Positions 41,755 to 52,534 of a stretch of 64,000 bases of DNA are shown piece after piece. Location of the stretch: assembly GCF_002918555.1 (NCBI RefSeq), contig NZ_PQMB01000003.1, forward strand, positions 248,491 to 312,490. Reading direction: 5' to 3'. This stretch comes from Citrobacter amalonaticus. GTDB lineage: Bacteria; Pseudomonadota; Gammaproteobacteria; Enterobacterales; Enterobacteriaceae. The translations under genes and the position numbers were made by a program. The number at the start of each line of letters is the position of its first letter. Position 1 is the stretch's first letter. The notes under the pieces were generated by a model. The model worked only from the letters and a program-made list of their open reading frames with translations, had not been told where the DNA came from and made no database searches.

Positions 41755-42551
41755 CGCGCCGCTTTCGCCATCATTTTCTTCAGCGCATGGGAAACCGCCA
41801 CAAAACCAAAGCTGGCGGTAACCATCGTGGCGGCGCCGAATCCGGATGCACAATCCATCCGCTTTGGCCCTTCCGCCGTCGCTTTCATCGCACACACGGA
41901 GCCATCCGCCTGCGGATAAACCAGCGCTTCCGTTGAAAACACGCAGTCCACGCCCAGCTTACCTTTGCTGTTTTTCACCACGCCAAAATCGCTTTTCAGT
42001 CGTTCCCGCAGCTTCGCCGCCAGCGGATCCTGGATCGTTTTCGCCAGATCAACGACCTGGATCTGGGTCGGATCAATTTGTCCACCCGCCCCGCCAGTGG
42101 TGACCAGCGGGATTTTATTGCGCCGACAATACGCTATCAGCGCCGCTTTCGGACGCACGCTGTCAATCGCATCAATGACATACGAAAAACCCACGCTCAT
42201 ATACTCCGCGACGTTATCCGGCGTCACAAAATCATCCACCACGGTCACCCGGCACTCCGGATTGATCTGGCGGATACGTTCGGCCATCACTTCCGCTTTC
42301 GCCAGCCCGACATTGTCACGCAGCGCGTGGATCTGGCGGTTGGTGTTGGTCACGCAAACGTCATCCATATCGATGAGCGTAATCGCGCCAGTGCCGGTAC
42401 GCGCCAACGCTTCTGCCGCCCAGGAGCCTACGCCGCCGATACCGACCACGCAAATATGCGCATCGGCAAACAGTTGCAACGCTTTTTCACCATACAGACG
42501 CGCGGTGCCGCCAAAACGCTGACGCCAGGCATCACTTATTACAACAGACAT
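41745..42551 (-). CDS. tcdA: tRNA threonylcarbamoyladenosine dehydratase TcdA
   Basis: An E1-like ATP-dependent enzyme that cyclises t6A37 to ct6A in tRNAs reading ANN codons; also called CsdL. It has 268 residues. The nucleotide-binding [19 protein letters not shown] is at about 35-53, followed by [18 protein letters not shown] with the adenylation residues, and [18 protein letters not shown]. CsdA and CsdE, encoded opposite, supply sulfur to the same system. A C-terminal hydrophobic helix may aid membrane binding. Confidence 0.96.
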   Translation of the reverse strand: MSVVISDAWRQRFGGTARLYGEKALQLFADAHICVVGIGGVGSWAAEALARTGTGAITLIDMDDVCVTNTNRQIHALRDNVGLAKAEVMAERIRQINPECRVTVVDDFVTPDNVAEYMSVGFSYVIDAIDSVRPKAALIAYCRRNKIPLVTTGGAGGQIDPTQIQVVDLAKTIQDPLAAKLRERLKSDFGVVKNSKGKLGVDCVFSTEALVYPQADGSVCAMKATAEGPKRMDCASGFGAATMVTASFGFVAVSHALKKMMAKAARQA

Positions 42552-42627
42552 ACGACCTCAGAATTAAAAAGGGTGAGATTATCCTCACCCTGTCTTATCC
42601 GTAGAAATGGTGTTCAGAATACCACAA

Positions 42628-43725
42628 TCAGCCGCTAAACACGTTACCCGCGCCAGGTGCATTCTTAAGCACCCATACGCGACCGTAGTGGTTATACCAG
42701 CCTGCGCGGTGTCCGGCGTCCGGACCGATTCCCTGGTAAATATCGAAGTGCTGGCCTTTAATCGCCCCACCGACGTCCAACGCCACCATCAGCCGCAGCT
42801 CATACTGGCCGTTAAACTTGCCGTTGTCGTCCAGCAGCGGCACTTCTGCCAGCAGCGTCGTACCGGCCGGGATAATGCTGCGGTCAGAGGCCACCGAGGC
42901 GCGACCAATCAACGGCACCGCGCTGGCACCCTTCACCGGCGCAAAAGATTGTGGTTTAAAGAAGACAAACGACGGGTTCTGCTCCAGCAGCTCGCGCACT
43001 TCCGCTTCGCTGTGAGTTTCGCCCCAGTGACGAATGGCCTGCATCGACATATCTTCTTTCTTCACTTCACCACGGTCGATCAGCACCTTGCCGATACTGC
43101 GATAGGCGTGACCATTTTTACCGGCATAGCTAAAGAAGTTGAGCGGGCTGCCGTCGCCAAAATCGATATAACCGCTGCCCTGTACGTCCATGATGAAGTT
43201 ATCCATCAGAGAGTTGCTGTACGCCAGAATATAGCTGTCGCTGAGCGCACCGGAGTAGATCTCCGCGCGCGAGGGTAAACGACCACGCTTTGGCGGCATA
43301 CGATATATAGGATACTGGAATTCGCCCTGACGGGTATGACGCGCCTGGATAACAGGCGTGTAGTAACCGGTAAACTGTACGTTGCCGTAGTTATCCGCCC
43401 CTTCCATCTGCCAGGCGTCCAGCCCAAACTGGCGCATTGTGCGCGTATCCCCACCGGAACGCAGCCACTCCTGGACAGCGTTGTAGATATTACTCTGATT
43501 GCCATACAGACGCGGAGAAGCGCTGCGGATCTGATTGACTTGCTCGGCAAAATCTCCGGCGTTAATTGGCGCGCCTACGGCATCTGGCTGGTTCACCAGT
43601 GAGAAAGGCTGGGTAAATTTCCCATCTTTATACTGCTGTCCGCGATCGGTTGGTTTTGAGGTACAGGCGGCAAGCATTGCAACCACCGCCCCCATAAGAA
43701 GGTAATTTACCCAACGTCCTTTCAT
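42628..43725 (-). CDS. mltA: Membrane-bound lytic murein transglycosylase A
   Basis: Outer-membrane lipoprotein that cleaves the MurNAc-GlcNAc bond of peptidoglycan to 1,6-anhydro products. It has 365 residues as in E. coli. The signal MKGRWVNYLLMGAVVAMLAAC ends in a lipobox with Cys near 21. The MltA domain (FTGYYTPVIQARHTRQGEFQYPIY, near 128) is followed by the 3D domain with VDVGG-like VALDVGGAIKGQHFDIYQG, where the catalytic Asp lies in the last 60 residues. It is preceded by the tRNA-fMet promoter region, divergently. Confidence 0.96.
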   Translation of the reverse strand: MKGRWVNYLLMGAVVAMLAACTSKPTDRGQQYKDGKFTQPFSLVNQPDAVGAPINAGDFAEQVNQIRSASPRLYGNQSNIYNAVQEWLRSGGDTRTMRQFGLDAWQMEGADNYGNVQFTGYYTPVIQARHTRQGEFQYPIYRMPPKRGRLPSRAEIYSGALSDSYILAYSNSLMDNFIMDVQGSGYIDFGDGSPLNFFSYAGKNGHAYRSIGKVLIDRGEVKKEDMSMQAIRHWGETHSEAEVRELLEQNPSFVFFKPQSFAPVKGASAVPLIGRASVASDRSIIPAGTTLLAEVPLLDDNGKFNGQYELRLMVALDVGGAIKGQHFDIYQGIGPDAGHRAGWYNHYGRVWVLKNAPGAGNVFSG

Positions 43726-43892
43726 GAGCTCTCGTCTTTTAGCTGTAAATCATGCGCAACGAAGATAACAAACCCCCGAACCTAATGAAATGCGCAGAGG
43801 CCTCCTGAAGCAAATCTCGCACAAAAAACGTACCAAAGTGTTTTGTTTTTGCACACTTTCATCCTGATTTCGTGATCTGGATGAAAAAAGGG

Positions 43893-43927
43893 TTGCATGA
43901 AAATGTTAGCAGAGTATAGTGCGCATC
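43893..43927 (+). promoter_or_regulatory. Promoter of the tRNA-fMet cluster
   Basis: TTGCAT (43893-43898) and TATAGT (43915-43920) are 16 bp apart and lead to a GCGC discriminator just before the first tRNA. A GC-rich discriminator is the mark of promoters shut off by ppGpp and DksA. Confidence 0.75.
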
Positions 43928-43933
43928 CACGGA

Positions 43934-44010
<77 letters not shown>

Positions 44011-44045
44011 ATTAAAATTTGATGAAGTACAAAGCAGTACGGTGA

Positions 44046-44122
<77 letters not shown>

Positions 44123-44156
44123 ATTAAAATTTGATGAAGTACAAGCAGTACGGTGA

Positions 44157-44233
<77 letters not shown>

Positions 44234-44238
44234 ATATT

Positions 44239-44262
44239 AAACACCTTAACGGGTGTTTTTTT
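44239..44262 (+). terminator. Terminator of the tRNA-fMet cluster
   Basis: AACACC / GGTGTT stem with a short loop followed by seven T residues. Confidence 0.85.
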
Positions 44263-44304
44263 GTTTCTGCAGTCCGTAAAAAAGCGCCTTTCAGCGCTTT
44301 TTTA

Positions 44305-45558
44305 TTATCCCCTTCTCGCCAGCGTCGCCCCATCGGCAAAGTACGCTTTAATCCCCGCCAGAATTGACTCCGCCACCTCCTGCTGGAAGGTCGCCGTTTT
44401 GAGCTTGCGCTCCTCTTCAATATTACTGATAAAGGCCGTTTCCACGAGGATAGAGGGAATATCTGGTGCTTTCAGTACCGCAAAACCAGCCTGCTCGACC
44501 TGATTCTTATGCAGATTATTCACCTTTCCGAGTTTGTTAAGCACGGCTTTACCAAACTTCAGGCTGTCAGCAATGGTCAGCGACTGCACCATATCGAACA
44601 TTGTGTGATCGACATAGCGATCGCCGCTTTTGCTGACGCCGCCGATGAGGTCCGAGGCATTCTGGGTCTGCGCCAGATACTTCGCAGCGGTACTGGTCGC
44701 CCCTTTGGTCGAGAGCGCAAACACCGACGACCCCCGGGGCTGGCGACTGGTAAACGCATCGGCGTGAATCGAAACAAAAAGGTCCGCACGCTGCTTCTGG
44801 GCTTTCGCTACGCGTACCTTCAGCGGAATGAAGATATCTTCATTGCGCGTCATGTAGACCTTCATGTTGCCCTCTTTCTCAATCAAGGCACGCAGACGGC
44901 GGGCAATCTGTAGCACCACATCTTTTTCACGGGTCTTGTATTTCCCGACCGCGCCGGAGTCTTCCCCACCGTGCCCAGGATCGAGCATGATCACAATGGG
45001 ACGATCGCGTCCGGCTTTACCCGGCTGCGGCCCACTCTGCGCTGGGGGTACCTGCTTGTCCAGATCGCCTTTGTTGTAATCTTCAAGCAGCGCCAGCAGC
45101 GGATCCTGCACGTCCTGCGCGTTGGCTGGATAGAGATCCATCACCAGGCGTTCCCTGAAGCCTGCCACGGGCGCAAGGGCAAACAGCTGCGGCTTTACGT
45201 TCTGCTTCAGTTCAAACACCATGCGCACGGTTTGCGGATCAAACTGTCCGACCCGCGCCGACTTGATGAAAGGGTCATCAGCGCGGATCTGCGTCCCGAT
45301 CCCTTTGAGTACCGAATTCAGGTTCACACCTTCAATATCCACGACCACGCGTTCAGGATTGCTCAGGGCAAACTGCTTGTATTTTAACTGATGATTCGAT
45401 TCCACCGTCACACGGGTGTAGCTGGATGCAGGCCAAATACGAACCGCAACGACCTGACTGACCGCAGCCAGGCTGACCTGGCTTACGCTCAATAGCCACA
45501 TGGCGCCTGCCCCTTGCAGTAAACGACGGCGGCTGATTGGTGAATTGGATCCTGACAT
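44305..45558 (-). CDS. amiC: N-acetylmuramoyl-L-alanine amidase AmiC
   Basis: Periplasmic amidase that splits septal peptidoglycan during cell separation, activated by NlpD. The start [20 protein letters not shown] gives 417 residues and a twin-arginine (Tat) signal, as known for AmiC. An AMIN domain follows (residues ~35-140), a proline-rich linker ([15 protein letters not shown]), then the zinc amidase domain with [15 protein letters not shown] (His near 196), the zinc His in SIHADAF and catalytic Glu in [11 protein letters not shown]. It is divergent from argA. Confidence 0.97.
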   Translation of the reverse strand: MSGSNSPISRRRLLQGAGAMWLLSVSQVSLAAVSQVVAVRIWPASSYTRVTVESNHQLKYKQFALSNPERVVVDIEGVNLNSVLKGIGTQIRADDPFIKSARVGQFDPQTVRMVFELKQNVKPQLFALAPVAGFRERLVMDLYPANAQDVQDPLLALLEDYNKGDLDKQVPPAQSGPQPGKAGRDRPIVIMLDPGHGGEDSGAVGKYKTREKDVVLQIARRLRALIEKEGNMKVYMTRNEDIFIPLKVRVAKAQKQRADLFVSIHADAFTSRQPRGSSVFALSTKGATSTAAKYLAQTQNASDLIGGVSKSGDRYVDHTMFDMVQSLTIADSLKFGKAVLNKLGKVNNLHKNQVEQAGFAVLKAPDIPSILVETAFISNIEEERKLKTATFQQEVAESILAGIKAYFADGATLARRG

Positions 45559-45741
45559 ACTTCTCCCGAGCAAAACAAACCTAACGATGGTCTTCGACAA
45601 AACGCCTGAATTGACCGGAAACTTTAGCGAATGACGCATAATCTGTCATCAATAAAAGGGTAAACTTTCTTTTAGTATTCACGGCATTACTGGGAAAAAA
45701 GTTCGATGGGATTGAAATTTGCGCTTGCGCATGAGGAAAAA

Positions 45742-45780
45742 ACAGAATAAAAATACACTAATTTCGAATAATCATGCAAT
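45742..45780 (+). promoter_or_regulatory. Paired ARG boxes upstream of argA
   Basis: Two 18-bp ArgR half-operators, ACAGAATAAAAATACACT at 45742-45759 and TTCGAATAATCATGCAAT at 45763-45780, are separated by 3 bp, the standard spacing for an ArgR hexamer. They end 11 bp before the argA start, so bound ArgR would block transcription. Confidence 0.85.
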
Positions 45781-45791
45781 GAGGGTGTGCC

Positions 45792-47123
45792 GTGGTGAAG
45801 GAACGTAGAACCGAACTGGTACAGGGATTCCGCCATTCTGTTCCCTATATTAATACCCATCGGGGAAAAACGTTTGTCATTATGCTGGGCGGCGAAGCCA
45901 TCGGGCATGAGAATTTTTCCAGTATCGTCAATGATATCGGGCTTCTGCACAGCCTCGGCATCCGCCTGGTGGTGGTGTACGGTGCGCGCCCGCAAATCGA
46001 CGCGAACCTGGCCGCACACCATCATGAGCCGGTATATCATAAGAATACGCGCGTGACGGATGCGAAAACTCTTGAACTGGTTAAGCAGGCGGCAGGGACA
46101 TTACAGCTGGATATCACCGCCCGGCTGTCTATGAGCCTGAACAACACGCCGCTTCAGGGAGCGCATATCAACGTGGTCAGCGGCAATTTTATTATCGCCC
46201 AGCCACTAGGCGTGGATGACGGCGTGGACTACTGCCACAGCGGGCGCATTCGTCGTATTGACGAGGACGCTATCCATCGCCAACTGGACAGCGGCGCGAT
46301 TGTCCTGATGGGACCTGTCGCCGTCTCGGTGACCGGGGAGAGCTTTAATCTGACCTCTGAAGAGGTAGCCACACGGCTGGCCATCAAACTGAAGGCGGAG
46401 AAGATGATTGGCTTCTGCTCGTCGCAAGGGGTTACCAACGACGACGGCGATATCGTCTCCGAACTCTTTCCTGACGAGGCTCAGGCACGCGTTGAGGCAC
46501 AGGAAGAAAAAGGTGATTATAACTCCGGTACCGTACGGTTCCTTCGCGGCGCGGTAAAGGCCTGCCGCAGCGGCGTACGCCGCTGCCACCTGATCAGCTA
46601 TCAGGAAGATGGCGCGCTGTTGCAGGAGCTGTTCTCCCGCGACGGCATTGGAACGCAGATCGTGATGGAAAGCGCGGAGCAGATCCGCCGCGCCACCATT
46701 AATGATATCGGCGGGATCCTCGAACTGATCCGCCCGCTGGAGCAGCAGGGTATTCTTGTCCGTCGCTCCCGCGAGCAGCTGGAGATGGAGATTGATAAAT
46801 TCACCATCATTCAGCGCGATAACATGACCATCGCCTGCGCGGCGCTATATCCGTTCCCGGAAGAGAAAATCGGCGAAATGGCCTGCGTGGCGGTCCATCC
46901 GGATTATCGTAGCTCATCGCGGGGCGAGGTGCTGCTGGATCGGATTGCGGCTCAGGCAAGACAAACGGGTCTGAGCAAACTGTTCGTACTGACGACTCGT
47001 AGTATCCACTGGTTCCAGGAGCGCGGCTTCACCCCGGTGGATATCGATCTGCTACCCGAAAGCAAAAAAGAGATGTACAACTATCAGCGCCGTTCCAAGG
47101 TGTTAATGGTGGATTTGGGATAA
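45792..47123 (+). CDS. argA: N-acetylglutamate synthase
   Basis: Acetylates glutamate with acetyl-CoA, the first and arginine-inhibited step of arginine synthesis. It has 443 residues. The N-terminal amino-acid-kinase-like domain ([18 protein letters not shown] near 25, [12 protein letters not shown]) binds arginine; the C-terminal GNAT domain (residues ~295-443) carries [21 protein letters not shown], the acetyl-CoA site, and [17 protein letters not shown]. Translation starts at GTG ([10 protein letters not shown]) after GAGG, as in E. coli. Repression by ArgR is shown by the paired boxes upstream. Confidence 0.97.
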   Translation: MVKERRTELVQGFRHSVPYINTHRGKTFVIMLGGEAIGHENFSSIVNDIGLLHSLGIRLVVVYGARPQIDANLAAHHHEPVYHKNTRVTDAKTLELVKQAAGTLQLDITARLSMSLNNTPLQGAHINVVSGNFIIAQPLGVDDGVDYCHSGRIRRIDEDAIHRQLDSGAIVLMGPVAVSVTGESFNLTSEEVATRLAIKLKAEKMIGFCSSQGVTNDDGDIVSELFPDEAQARVEAQEEKGDYNSGTVRFLRGAVKACRSGVRRCHLISYQEDGALLQELFSRDGIGTQIVMESAEQIRRATINDIGGILELIRPLEQQGILVRRSREQLEMEIDKFTIIQRDNMTIACAALYPFPEEKIGEMACVAVHPDYRSSSRGEVLLDRIAAQARQTGLSKLFVLTTRSIHWFQERGFTPVDIDLLPESKKEMYNYQRRSKVLMVDLG

Positions 47124-47131
47124 TCCGCCAG

Positions 47132-47158
47132 GCCGGATAAGCGCAAGCGCCATCCGGC
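47132..47158. repeat. REP palindrome between argA and recD
   Basis: GCCGGATAAGCGC-AA-GCGCCATCCGGC is a complete REP hairpin between convergent genes, 8 bp after the argA stop. Confidence 0.9.
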
Positions 47159-47165
47159 ATTTTTC

Positions 47166-48992
47166 TCACCGTGTTTCATTAAATAGCGCTGAAAGTCCAC
47201 TGCGACGCTCGGTGCGGGTGGCGACCGCGCCGCTCAGGATTCGATCATCGGCATACAGCGACAGACGCTGCCGCGCACGGGTTACCGCAGTATATACCAG
47301 CTCACGCGTCACCACTGGTGAGCGTTGCGTGGGTAAAATCAGCGCGGCATGATCAAACTCTGAACCCTGCGATTTATGCACCGTCATCGCCCAGGTTGTC
47401 TCATGTTCCGGCAAACGGCTGGGCTGCACGGACTTAATGGTGCCATCCGGCATAGCAAACCAGACCCGCAGTCCCTGACCTCTGTCGAGCGCAATACCGA
47501 TATCGCCATTGAACAACCCCAGCGCGCTATCGTTGCGCGCAATCATCACCGGTCGTCCTTCGTACCAGCGGGAATGCGGATGACGTTGAATGCGACGCTT
47601 TTGCTGCATCGCCTGTTCAATGCGTTCATTCAATCCCGCCACCCCGAAGGGGCCTTCCCGTAACGCGCACAACAGCTGATAACGATTAAATTCATGAATG
47701 ATTACCGCGGGTTCAGCCCTGTCGCGCAACAGTTCCAGATAACGTCCGTACCCGGACAGAGCCTCATCAAGCATCGCAATATAATCGTCACCGCTTTGCA
47801 GCACACGTTTTTCGATATCGCTAAAACCCTGCTGGAATACCGCATGAATTGCCGCCTTGTCGCCACGATTAATCGCCGCGGCCAGTTGACCGATGCCGGA
47901 ATCACTGCCAAAACGGTAACTTTTTTGCAGCAGACAAAGGCTGTCGCGCAGCGAGGCGGCTTCCGCTCCCGCTCCTGCCGGAACGGGCAAGCCGGTCAGG
48001 CGGCTCAGCTGCTTCGCCCGCTCTGGCGTAAAACCGGCGTTCACATATGCACAAATATCACCCAGCACCGCCCCGGCCTCGACCGACGCAAGCTGATCGC
48101 GATCGCCAAGGAAAATCACCCGCCCATGCGCCGGTAAGGCATCGATCAACCGCGACATCATCGGGAGATCGATCATTGACGCTTCATCAACCACCAGTAC
48201 GTCAAGATGCAGGGGATTTCCCGCATGGTGACGCAGGCGTTGGCTGCCGGGCTGCACGCCCAGCAGCCGGTGCAACGTGCTGGCATCGTCCGGGATGCGT
48301 TTCTTTTGCTCATCGGTTAGCGGCAGCTGGCGCAACGCCTTGCCGAGCGACTCGGTAAGGCGCGCCGCCGCTTTCCCCGTGGGTGCCGCCAGACGAATGC
48401 GGCAGCGCTCGCCGTCCGCCATCTGAATCAACGCCGCCAGCAGTTTCGCCACCGTCGTCGTTTTGCCGGTCCCCGGCCCGCCGGATATGACTGAAATGCG
48501 ACGCGTCAACGCCACGGCAGCGGCGACTTTTTGCCAGTTGATGTCGCTTGTGGTCGGGAAAAGATGCTCCAGCGTTTGCGTCAGCTGCGCCTCATCGACC
48601 TCGATGGCCTGATTGACCTCGCCGAAAAATCGGGCAACCGTTCGTTCGTTGCGCCACATTCGATTCAGATACAGCCGATCGCCGGAGAGAACCAGCGGCG
48701 TCGGACGCTCTCCCTGGCTCACCGCGTCGGAGGCCAGCAGGCATTCGATCCACGCTTCCGGTTTGCCCACCTCATGGCACAAATCGGCCAACAGAGGTGG
48801 CAGATCCTCTTTAAACATCAGCTGCGAGAGCGGCAAACAGACGTGGCCTTCTCCCGCATCGCGGCTCAGTAGCGCTGCGGCCAGCGTAACGGCGGGTTCA
48901 TTTTCCCCCGCCACCGCCAGCGCAAATTGGGCGTCCAGAGGCCGCAGCTGCTTTTGCTCAACGGCTTCCAGCAATCGCTCCTGTAACGTCAT
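47166..48992 (-). CDS. recD: Exonuclease V (RecBCD) subunit alpha, RecD
   Basis: The fast 5'-3' helicase of RecBCD. It has 608 residues as in E. coli. Superfamily 1B helicase motifs: [20 protein letters not shown] (Walker A, near 168-185), [25 protein letters not shown] (Walker B), [17 protein letters not shown] (motif III), [16 protein letters not shown] and [17 protein letters not shown] (motifs V and VI). Its ATG overlaps the recB stop codon by 4 bp, which couples their translation. Confidence 0.97.
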   Translation of the reverse strand: MTLQERLLEAVEQKQLRPLDAQFALAVAGENEPAVTLAAALLSRDAGEGHVCLPLSQLMFKEDLPPLLADLCHEVGKPEAWIECLLASDAVSQGERPTPLVLSGDRLYLNRMWRNERTVARFFGEVNQAIEVDEAQLTQTLEHLFPTTSDINWQKVAAAVALTRRISVISGGPGTGKTTTVAKLLAALIQMADGERCRIRLAAPTGKAAARLTESLGKALRQLPLTDEQKKRIPDDASTLHRLLGVQPGSQRLRHHAGNPLHLDVLVVDEASMIDLPMMSRLIDALPAHGRVIFLGDRDQLASVEAGAVLGDICAYVNAGFTPERAKQLSRLTGLPVPAGAGAEAASLRDSLCLLQKSYRFGSDSGIGQLAAAINRGDKAAIHAVFQQGFSDIEKRVLQSGDDYIAMLDEALSGYGRYLELLRDRAEPAVIIHEFNRYQLLCALREGPFGVAGLNERIEQAMQQKRRIQRHPHSRWYEGRPVMIARNDSALGLFNGDIGIALDRGQGLRVWFAMPDGTIKSVQPSRLPEHETTWAMTVHKSQGSEFDHAALILPTQRSPVVTRELVYTAVTRARQRLSLYADDRILSGAVATRTERRSGLSALFNETR

Positions 48993-51900
48993 TGCGCTTC
49001 CTCCACGTCGGCTCCGGCAAACATCTCATCCATCAGCGCGATCAGCTCACCATCTGGTCGGGTCGCGTAAATCCCCTGCTGCGGTTGTTCGCTATCGACA
49101 CCGCGCAGGAACAGATATATCACACCACCAAAATGGCGCTCGTAATCATAATCCGCAATGCGGTGGCGCAGATAACGGTGCAACGCCAGGGTATAAAGTT
49201 GATACTGCAAATCGTAGCGATGCGCCTGCATTGCTGCCGCCATCGCCTGCTGTGTATAGGCCGTGCTATCTTCACCCAACCAGTTAGATTTGTAATCGAG
49301 CAGGTAATAGCGTCCCTGATGACGGAAAACCAGATCGATAAAGCCTTTCAGCATACCGCGAACCTGCATGAACTCCAGCGGAGGGCAGCCTGCGGAGAGC
49401 GGATCATACTGGCGGATCAGCGCATCCAGCTGGCTGGCAACCAGCGGTTGAGCAATCGGCAGATAAAACTCCATCTCCACCTGTTTCTCACGTGCGGAAA
49501 GCTGGTTCAGACTCACGCCGGAATCATTGAGCGGCGCGCGCAGAATGGCGTCTGTCCACTGGGTGATTACGGGTTCCCAGTGCGCATCATAGCCGCCCAG
49601 CGCCAGCTTCTCCCGCACCCAGGCGGCATCTGTCGGTTGGGTAAAATCGAGATCTTCAAACAGGCTGTGCAGGAAGGTACCGGGCGACGCACCGCGCGGA
49701 AACTGGTGAGGTGTGAGTACGGGTTTATCCAGCACTTCGCCGACGCCAGCGGCATCCACGTCCAGTCGCGGCATCAGCTCCTGCGCAATGCTATGCCCGC
49801 GCTGTTGCAGACCGGAATAACTGGTCACCCGCCAGCTGTCTCCAGGCATACGCTGCATCATCCGGGCGCCCAGCCGTTCACGCTTCTCTTCACAAGCCAG
49901 CCAGGGTTGTGTATCAGGATCCTCAGGAGTTCGACAGGCAATATCTTCACCGCAGATAGCCTCAATCGCCGCGCGCAGTCCCGCCGCATCTTTCGGTTCA
50001 CCTTTTTGCAGCAGCCGCCCCAACGCGCTCAGATGCACATCGGTATCACCTTTCTTATCTCCGCGACGACGTACCAGCGGCGCGACGCCAAGACTGCAAT
50101 GCCACACTGAACGGGTCAGCGCCACGTAGAGCAGACGCAAATCTTCCGCCAGCCGCTCGGCTTCCGCCAGCTCCATGCTCTCCTGCGCTTCACTGAGATC
50201 CAGCACCGCTTCAAACGAACTGCGGTCGTGATAAAACGCCTGATCCTGTATACGGAAATGGGTAATAAAAGGCAGCCAGACCAGCGGGTATTCCAGCCCC
50301 TTGGATTTGTGAATAGTGACGATCCGGACCAGATGGTTGTCACTCTCCAGCCGAAGCTGCTGGCTGGAGGCATTGCTGTCCGGCTCAAGAGTATGCTGCG
50401 ACAGCCAGCGTAGCAGCGCATGCTCGCTTTCCAGCTGCGAGCCTGCTTCCTGCAACAGTTCGCTGATATGCAGAATGTCAGTCAACCGACGCTCTCCGCC
50501 AGCGGTTGCCAGCAGGTTTTCCGCGATATTGCGCGCCGATATCAGCGCCCGTAGCATCGGCATAACGCCGCGTTTTTGCCAAAGTTGCCGATAACCGACA
50601 AACTCCTCAACCACCGCATCCCAGGCGTTTTCGTCGCCATTGAGCATTTCAATATCAAGTGCGGTTAATCCCATCATTGAGGTCGCCAGCGCACTGCGCA
50701 GCGTGGTTTCACGTTCCGGCGTCATCACTGCCTGCAACAACCACAGCAGCTCCTGCGCCTCCAGCGTTTCAAACACGCTGTCACGGTTGGAGAGATAGAC
50801 AGAGGGAATCGCCAGTAGCGTCAGCGCGTCGCGCACCTGAGCCGCTTCCTGACGGCTTCGCACCAGCACGCAGATATCCGAAGCCCGTACAGGACGCGAG
50901 GCGTTGCCGTTAACAAGAAGCGCCTCGCCGGTTTGCCCCGCTTTCAGCCAGTCACGAATCTGCGTGGCGCATACCTGCGCCATGTAGCTCTGGTATTCAC
51001 CCACGCCGCAGCTTTCGCCTTCCATCAGCCACATTTTCATCGCTGGCTGCGTTTCGCCGTTAAACACAAATCGCAGAGATCGATTTTTCTCTGCCGATTT
51101 TACCGGCTGGAATGGAATTTCGCGGAACATAAAGGCATCGTCCATCTGCTTAAACAGCGTGTTAACGCTGTTGACCATGCCGGGGGCGGAGCGCCAGTTC
51201 GTATCGAGCGTATAATGCGCACTCACCTCGCTGCGGGCCTTCATGTAGGTAAAGATATCCGCACCGCGGAATGCGTAAATAGCCTGCTTGGGATCGCCAA
51301 TCAGCAACAACGCCGTTTCCGGCTGATGCTGCCAGATCCGGCGAAAAATACGATACTGCTGAGGGTCGGTATCCTGGAATTCGTCAATCATCGCAACAGG
51401 AAAACGGGTGCGGATCGCGGCGGCCAGCGCATCACCGCTTTCACTGCGCAATGCCGCATCCAGGCGGCTGAGCATATCGTCAAAACCGAGTTCACCACGA
51501 CGCCGCTTTTCCCGCGCAACCGTTTCGCGGATCTCCGCCAGCGCCCGGGTGATCACCAGATCGCGTATCGTCAGTGGTTCAGATAACAACCCATCAATGG
51601 CGACAAACAGCGGGTGCTGAGGGGTTACGCCGCCCGCTTTGGTTCTCTCTTCCAGAAAGCGCTGGGAAAATTTTCCCAGCGCCTCAGGCAACTGGTAATT
51701 TTGCGTCTCTTCCTGCGCCCACGCGGTGATCTTTTCGATCCACTTAGCCTGATTGCTCCGGTTGAACTTCCGACGATCGATCCCTGAGGATTCGAGCAAC
51801 TCTTCCAGCTCTGCGGCACTTGCGCACCATTGCTGTTTTATCTCATTGATACGCGACAGAATCTGCGCATGGCGCGAAGCCAGCGTTTCATCTTCTGGCG

Positions 51901-52534
51901 GCGGGGCTTTAATGACCGGCACTTCGCCCTGCAAATAGCGGTTGATATCCCGCAGCAGCGCCTGTGGGCCTTTCCACGTCTCAAAGACAACCTGAGCAAT
52001 GTCGCGCGGGAGCGGGTAGCAGTGACGACGCCAGAAATCCGCACAGGCCTGATAACGCAGAAGCGATTCATCTTCAATCAGCTGCTGTTCGAACAACATG
52101 CCGGACTCAAATGCGTTCAGACTCAGCATGCGCTGACAAAAACCATGGATCGTAAACACCGCCGCTTCGTCCATCTGCCTTTCCGCTAACAGCAGCCACT
52201 GCGCCGCCTGCTTTTTATCGACAATTTCGTCCAGCAGACGGGCATACAGCGGATTTTCTGTCGTTTCGCGCAGACAGGCGATACGCAGTTCATGGATGTT
52301 GCTGCGGATTCGGCCACGAAGCTCTTCCGTCGCGGCCTCGGTAAAGGTCACGACGAGAAGTTCTTCAACGGTTAGCGGGCGGGGAAAGGCGGCAGAGCCG
52401 CCCAGTCCAAGTAGCAGACGCAAATAGAGCGCTGCGATAGTAAAGGTTTTGCCAGTGCCAGCGGAGGCTTCAATCAGGCGCTCGCCCGTAAGAGGCAGGC
52501 GCAGAGGATCAAGGGACTCGGCGACATCATTCAT
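48989..52534 (-). CDS. recB: Exonuclease V (RecBCD) subunit beta, RecB
   Basis: The 3'-5' helicase and only nuclease of RecBCD, which resects double-strand breaks and loads RecA after Chi. The ATG at 52534 ([20 protein letters not shown]) gives 1181 residues, one more than in E. coli; a GTG three codons earlier is less likely. Walker [19 protein letters not shown] is near 22, Walker [16 protein letters not shown] near 400, motif [15 protein letters not shown] near 815, and the C-terminal nuclease has [12 protein letters not shown] with the catalytic Asp-Tyr-Lys near 1080. The residues 900-960 show more differences from E. coli than the rest. It overlaps the ptrA stop by 8 bp. Confidence 0.97.
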   Translation of the reverse strand: MNDVAESLDPLRLPLTGERLIEASAGTGKTFTIAALYLRLLLGLGGSAAFPRPLTVEELLVVTFTEAATEELRGRIRSNIHELRIACLRETTENPLYARLLDEIVDKKQAAQWLLLAERQMDEAAVFTIHGFCQRMLSLNAFESGMLFEQQLIEDESLLRYQACADFWRRHCYPLPRDIAQVVFETWKGPQALLRDINRYLQGEVPVIKAPPPEDETLASRHAQILSRINEIKQQWCASAAELEELLESSGIDRRKFNRSNQAKWIEKITAWAQEETQNYQLPEALGKFSQRFLEERTKAGGVTPQHPLFVAIDGLLSEPLTIRDLVITRALAEIRETVAREKRRRGELGFDDMLSRLDAALRSESGDALAAAIRTRFPVAMIDEFQDTDPQQYRIFRRIWQHQPETALLLIGDPKQAIYAFRGADIFTYMKARSEVSAHYTLDTNWRSAPGMVNSVNTLFKQMDDAFMFREIPFQPVKSAEKNRSLRFVFNGETQPAMKMWLMEGESCGVGEYQSYMAQVCATQIRDWLKAGQTGEALLVNGNASRPVRASDICVLVRSRQEAAQVRDALTLLAIPSVYLSNRDSVFETLEAQELLWLLQAVMTPERETTLRSALATSMMGLTALDIEMLNGDENAWDAVVEEFVGYRQLWQKRGVMPMLRALISARNIAENLLATAGGERRLTDILHISELLQEAGSQLESEHALLRWLSQHTLEPDSNASSQQLRLESDNHLVRIVTIHKSKGLEYPLVWLPFITHFRIQDQAFYHDRSSFEAVLDLSEAQESMELAEAERLAEDLRLLYVALTRSVWHCSLGVAPLVRRRGDKKGDTDVHLSALGRLLQKGEPKDAAGLRAAIEAICGEDIACRTPEDPDTQPWLACEEKRERLGARMMQRMPGDSWRVTSYSGLQQRGHSIAQELMPRLDVDAAGVGEVLDKPVLTPHQFPRGASPGTFLHSLFEDLDFTQPTDAAWVREKLALGGYDAHWEPVITQWTDAILRAPLNDSGVSLNQLSAREKQVEMEFYLPIAQPLVASQLDALIRQYDPLSAGCPPLEFMQVRGMLKGFIDLVFRHQGRYYLLDYKSNWLGEDSTAYTQQAMAAAMQAHRYDLQYQLYTLALHRYLRHRIADYDYERHFGGVIYLFLRGVDSEQPQQGIYATRPDGELIALMDEMFAGADVEEAQ

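Noticed and set aside
48992-50110. 372-codon open frame on the plus strand
   Set aside because: Antisense to the recB 3' part, which encodes the conserved nuclease domain.
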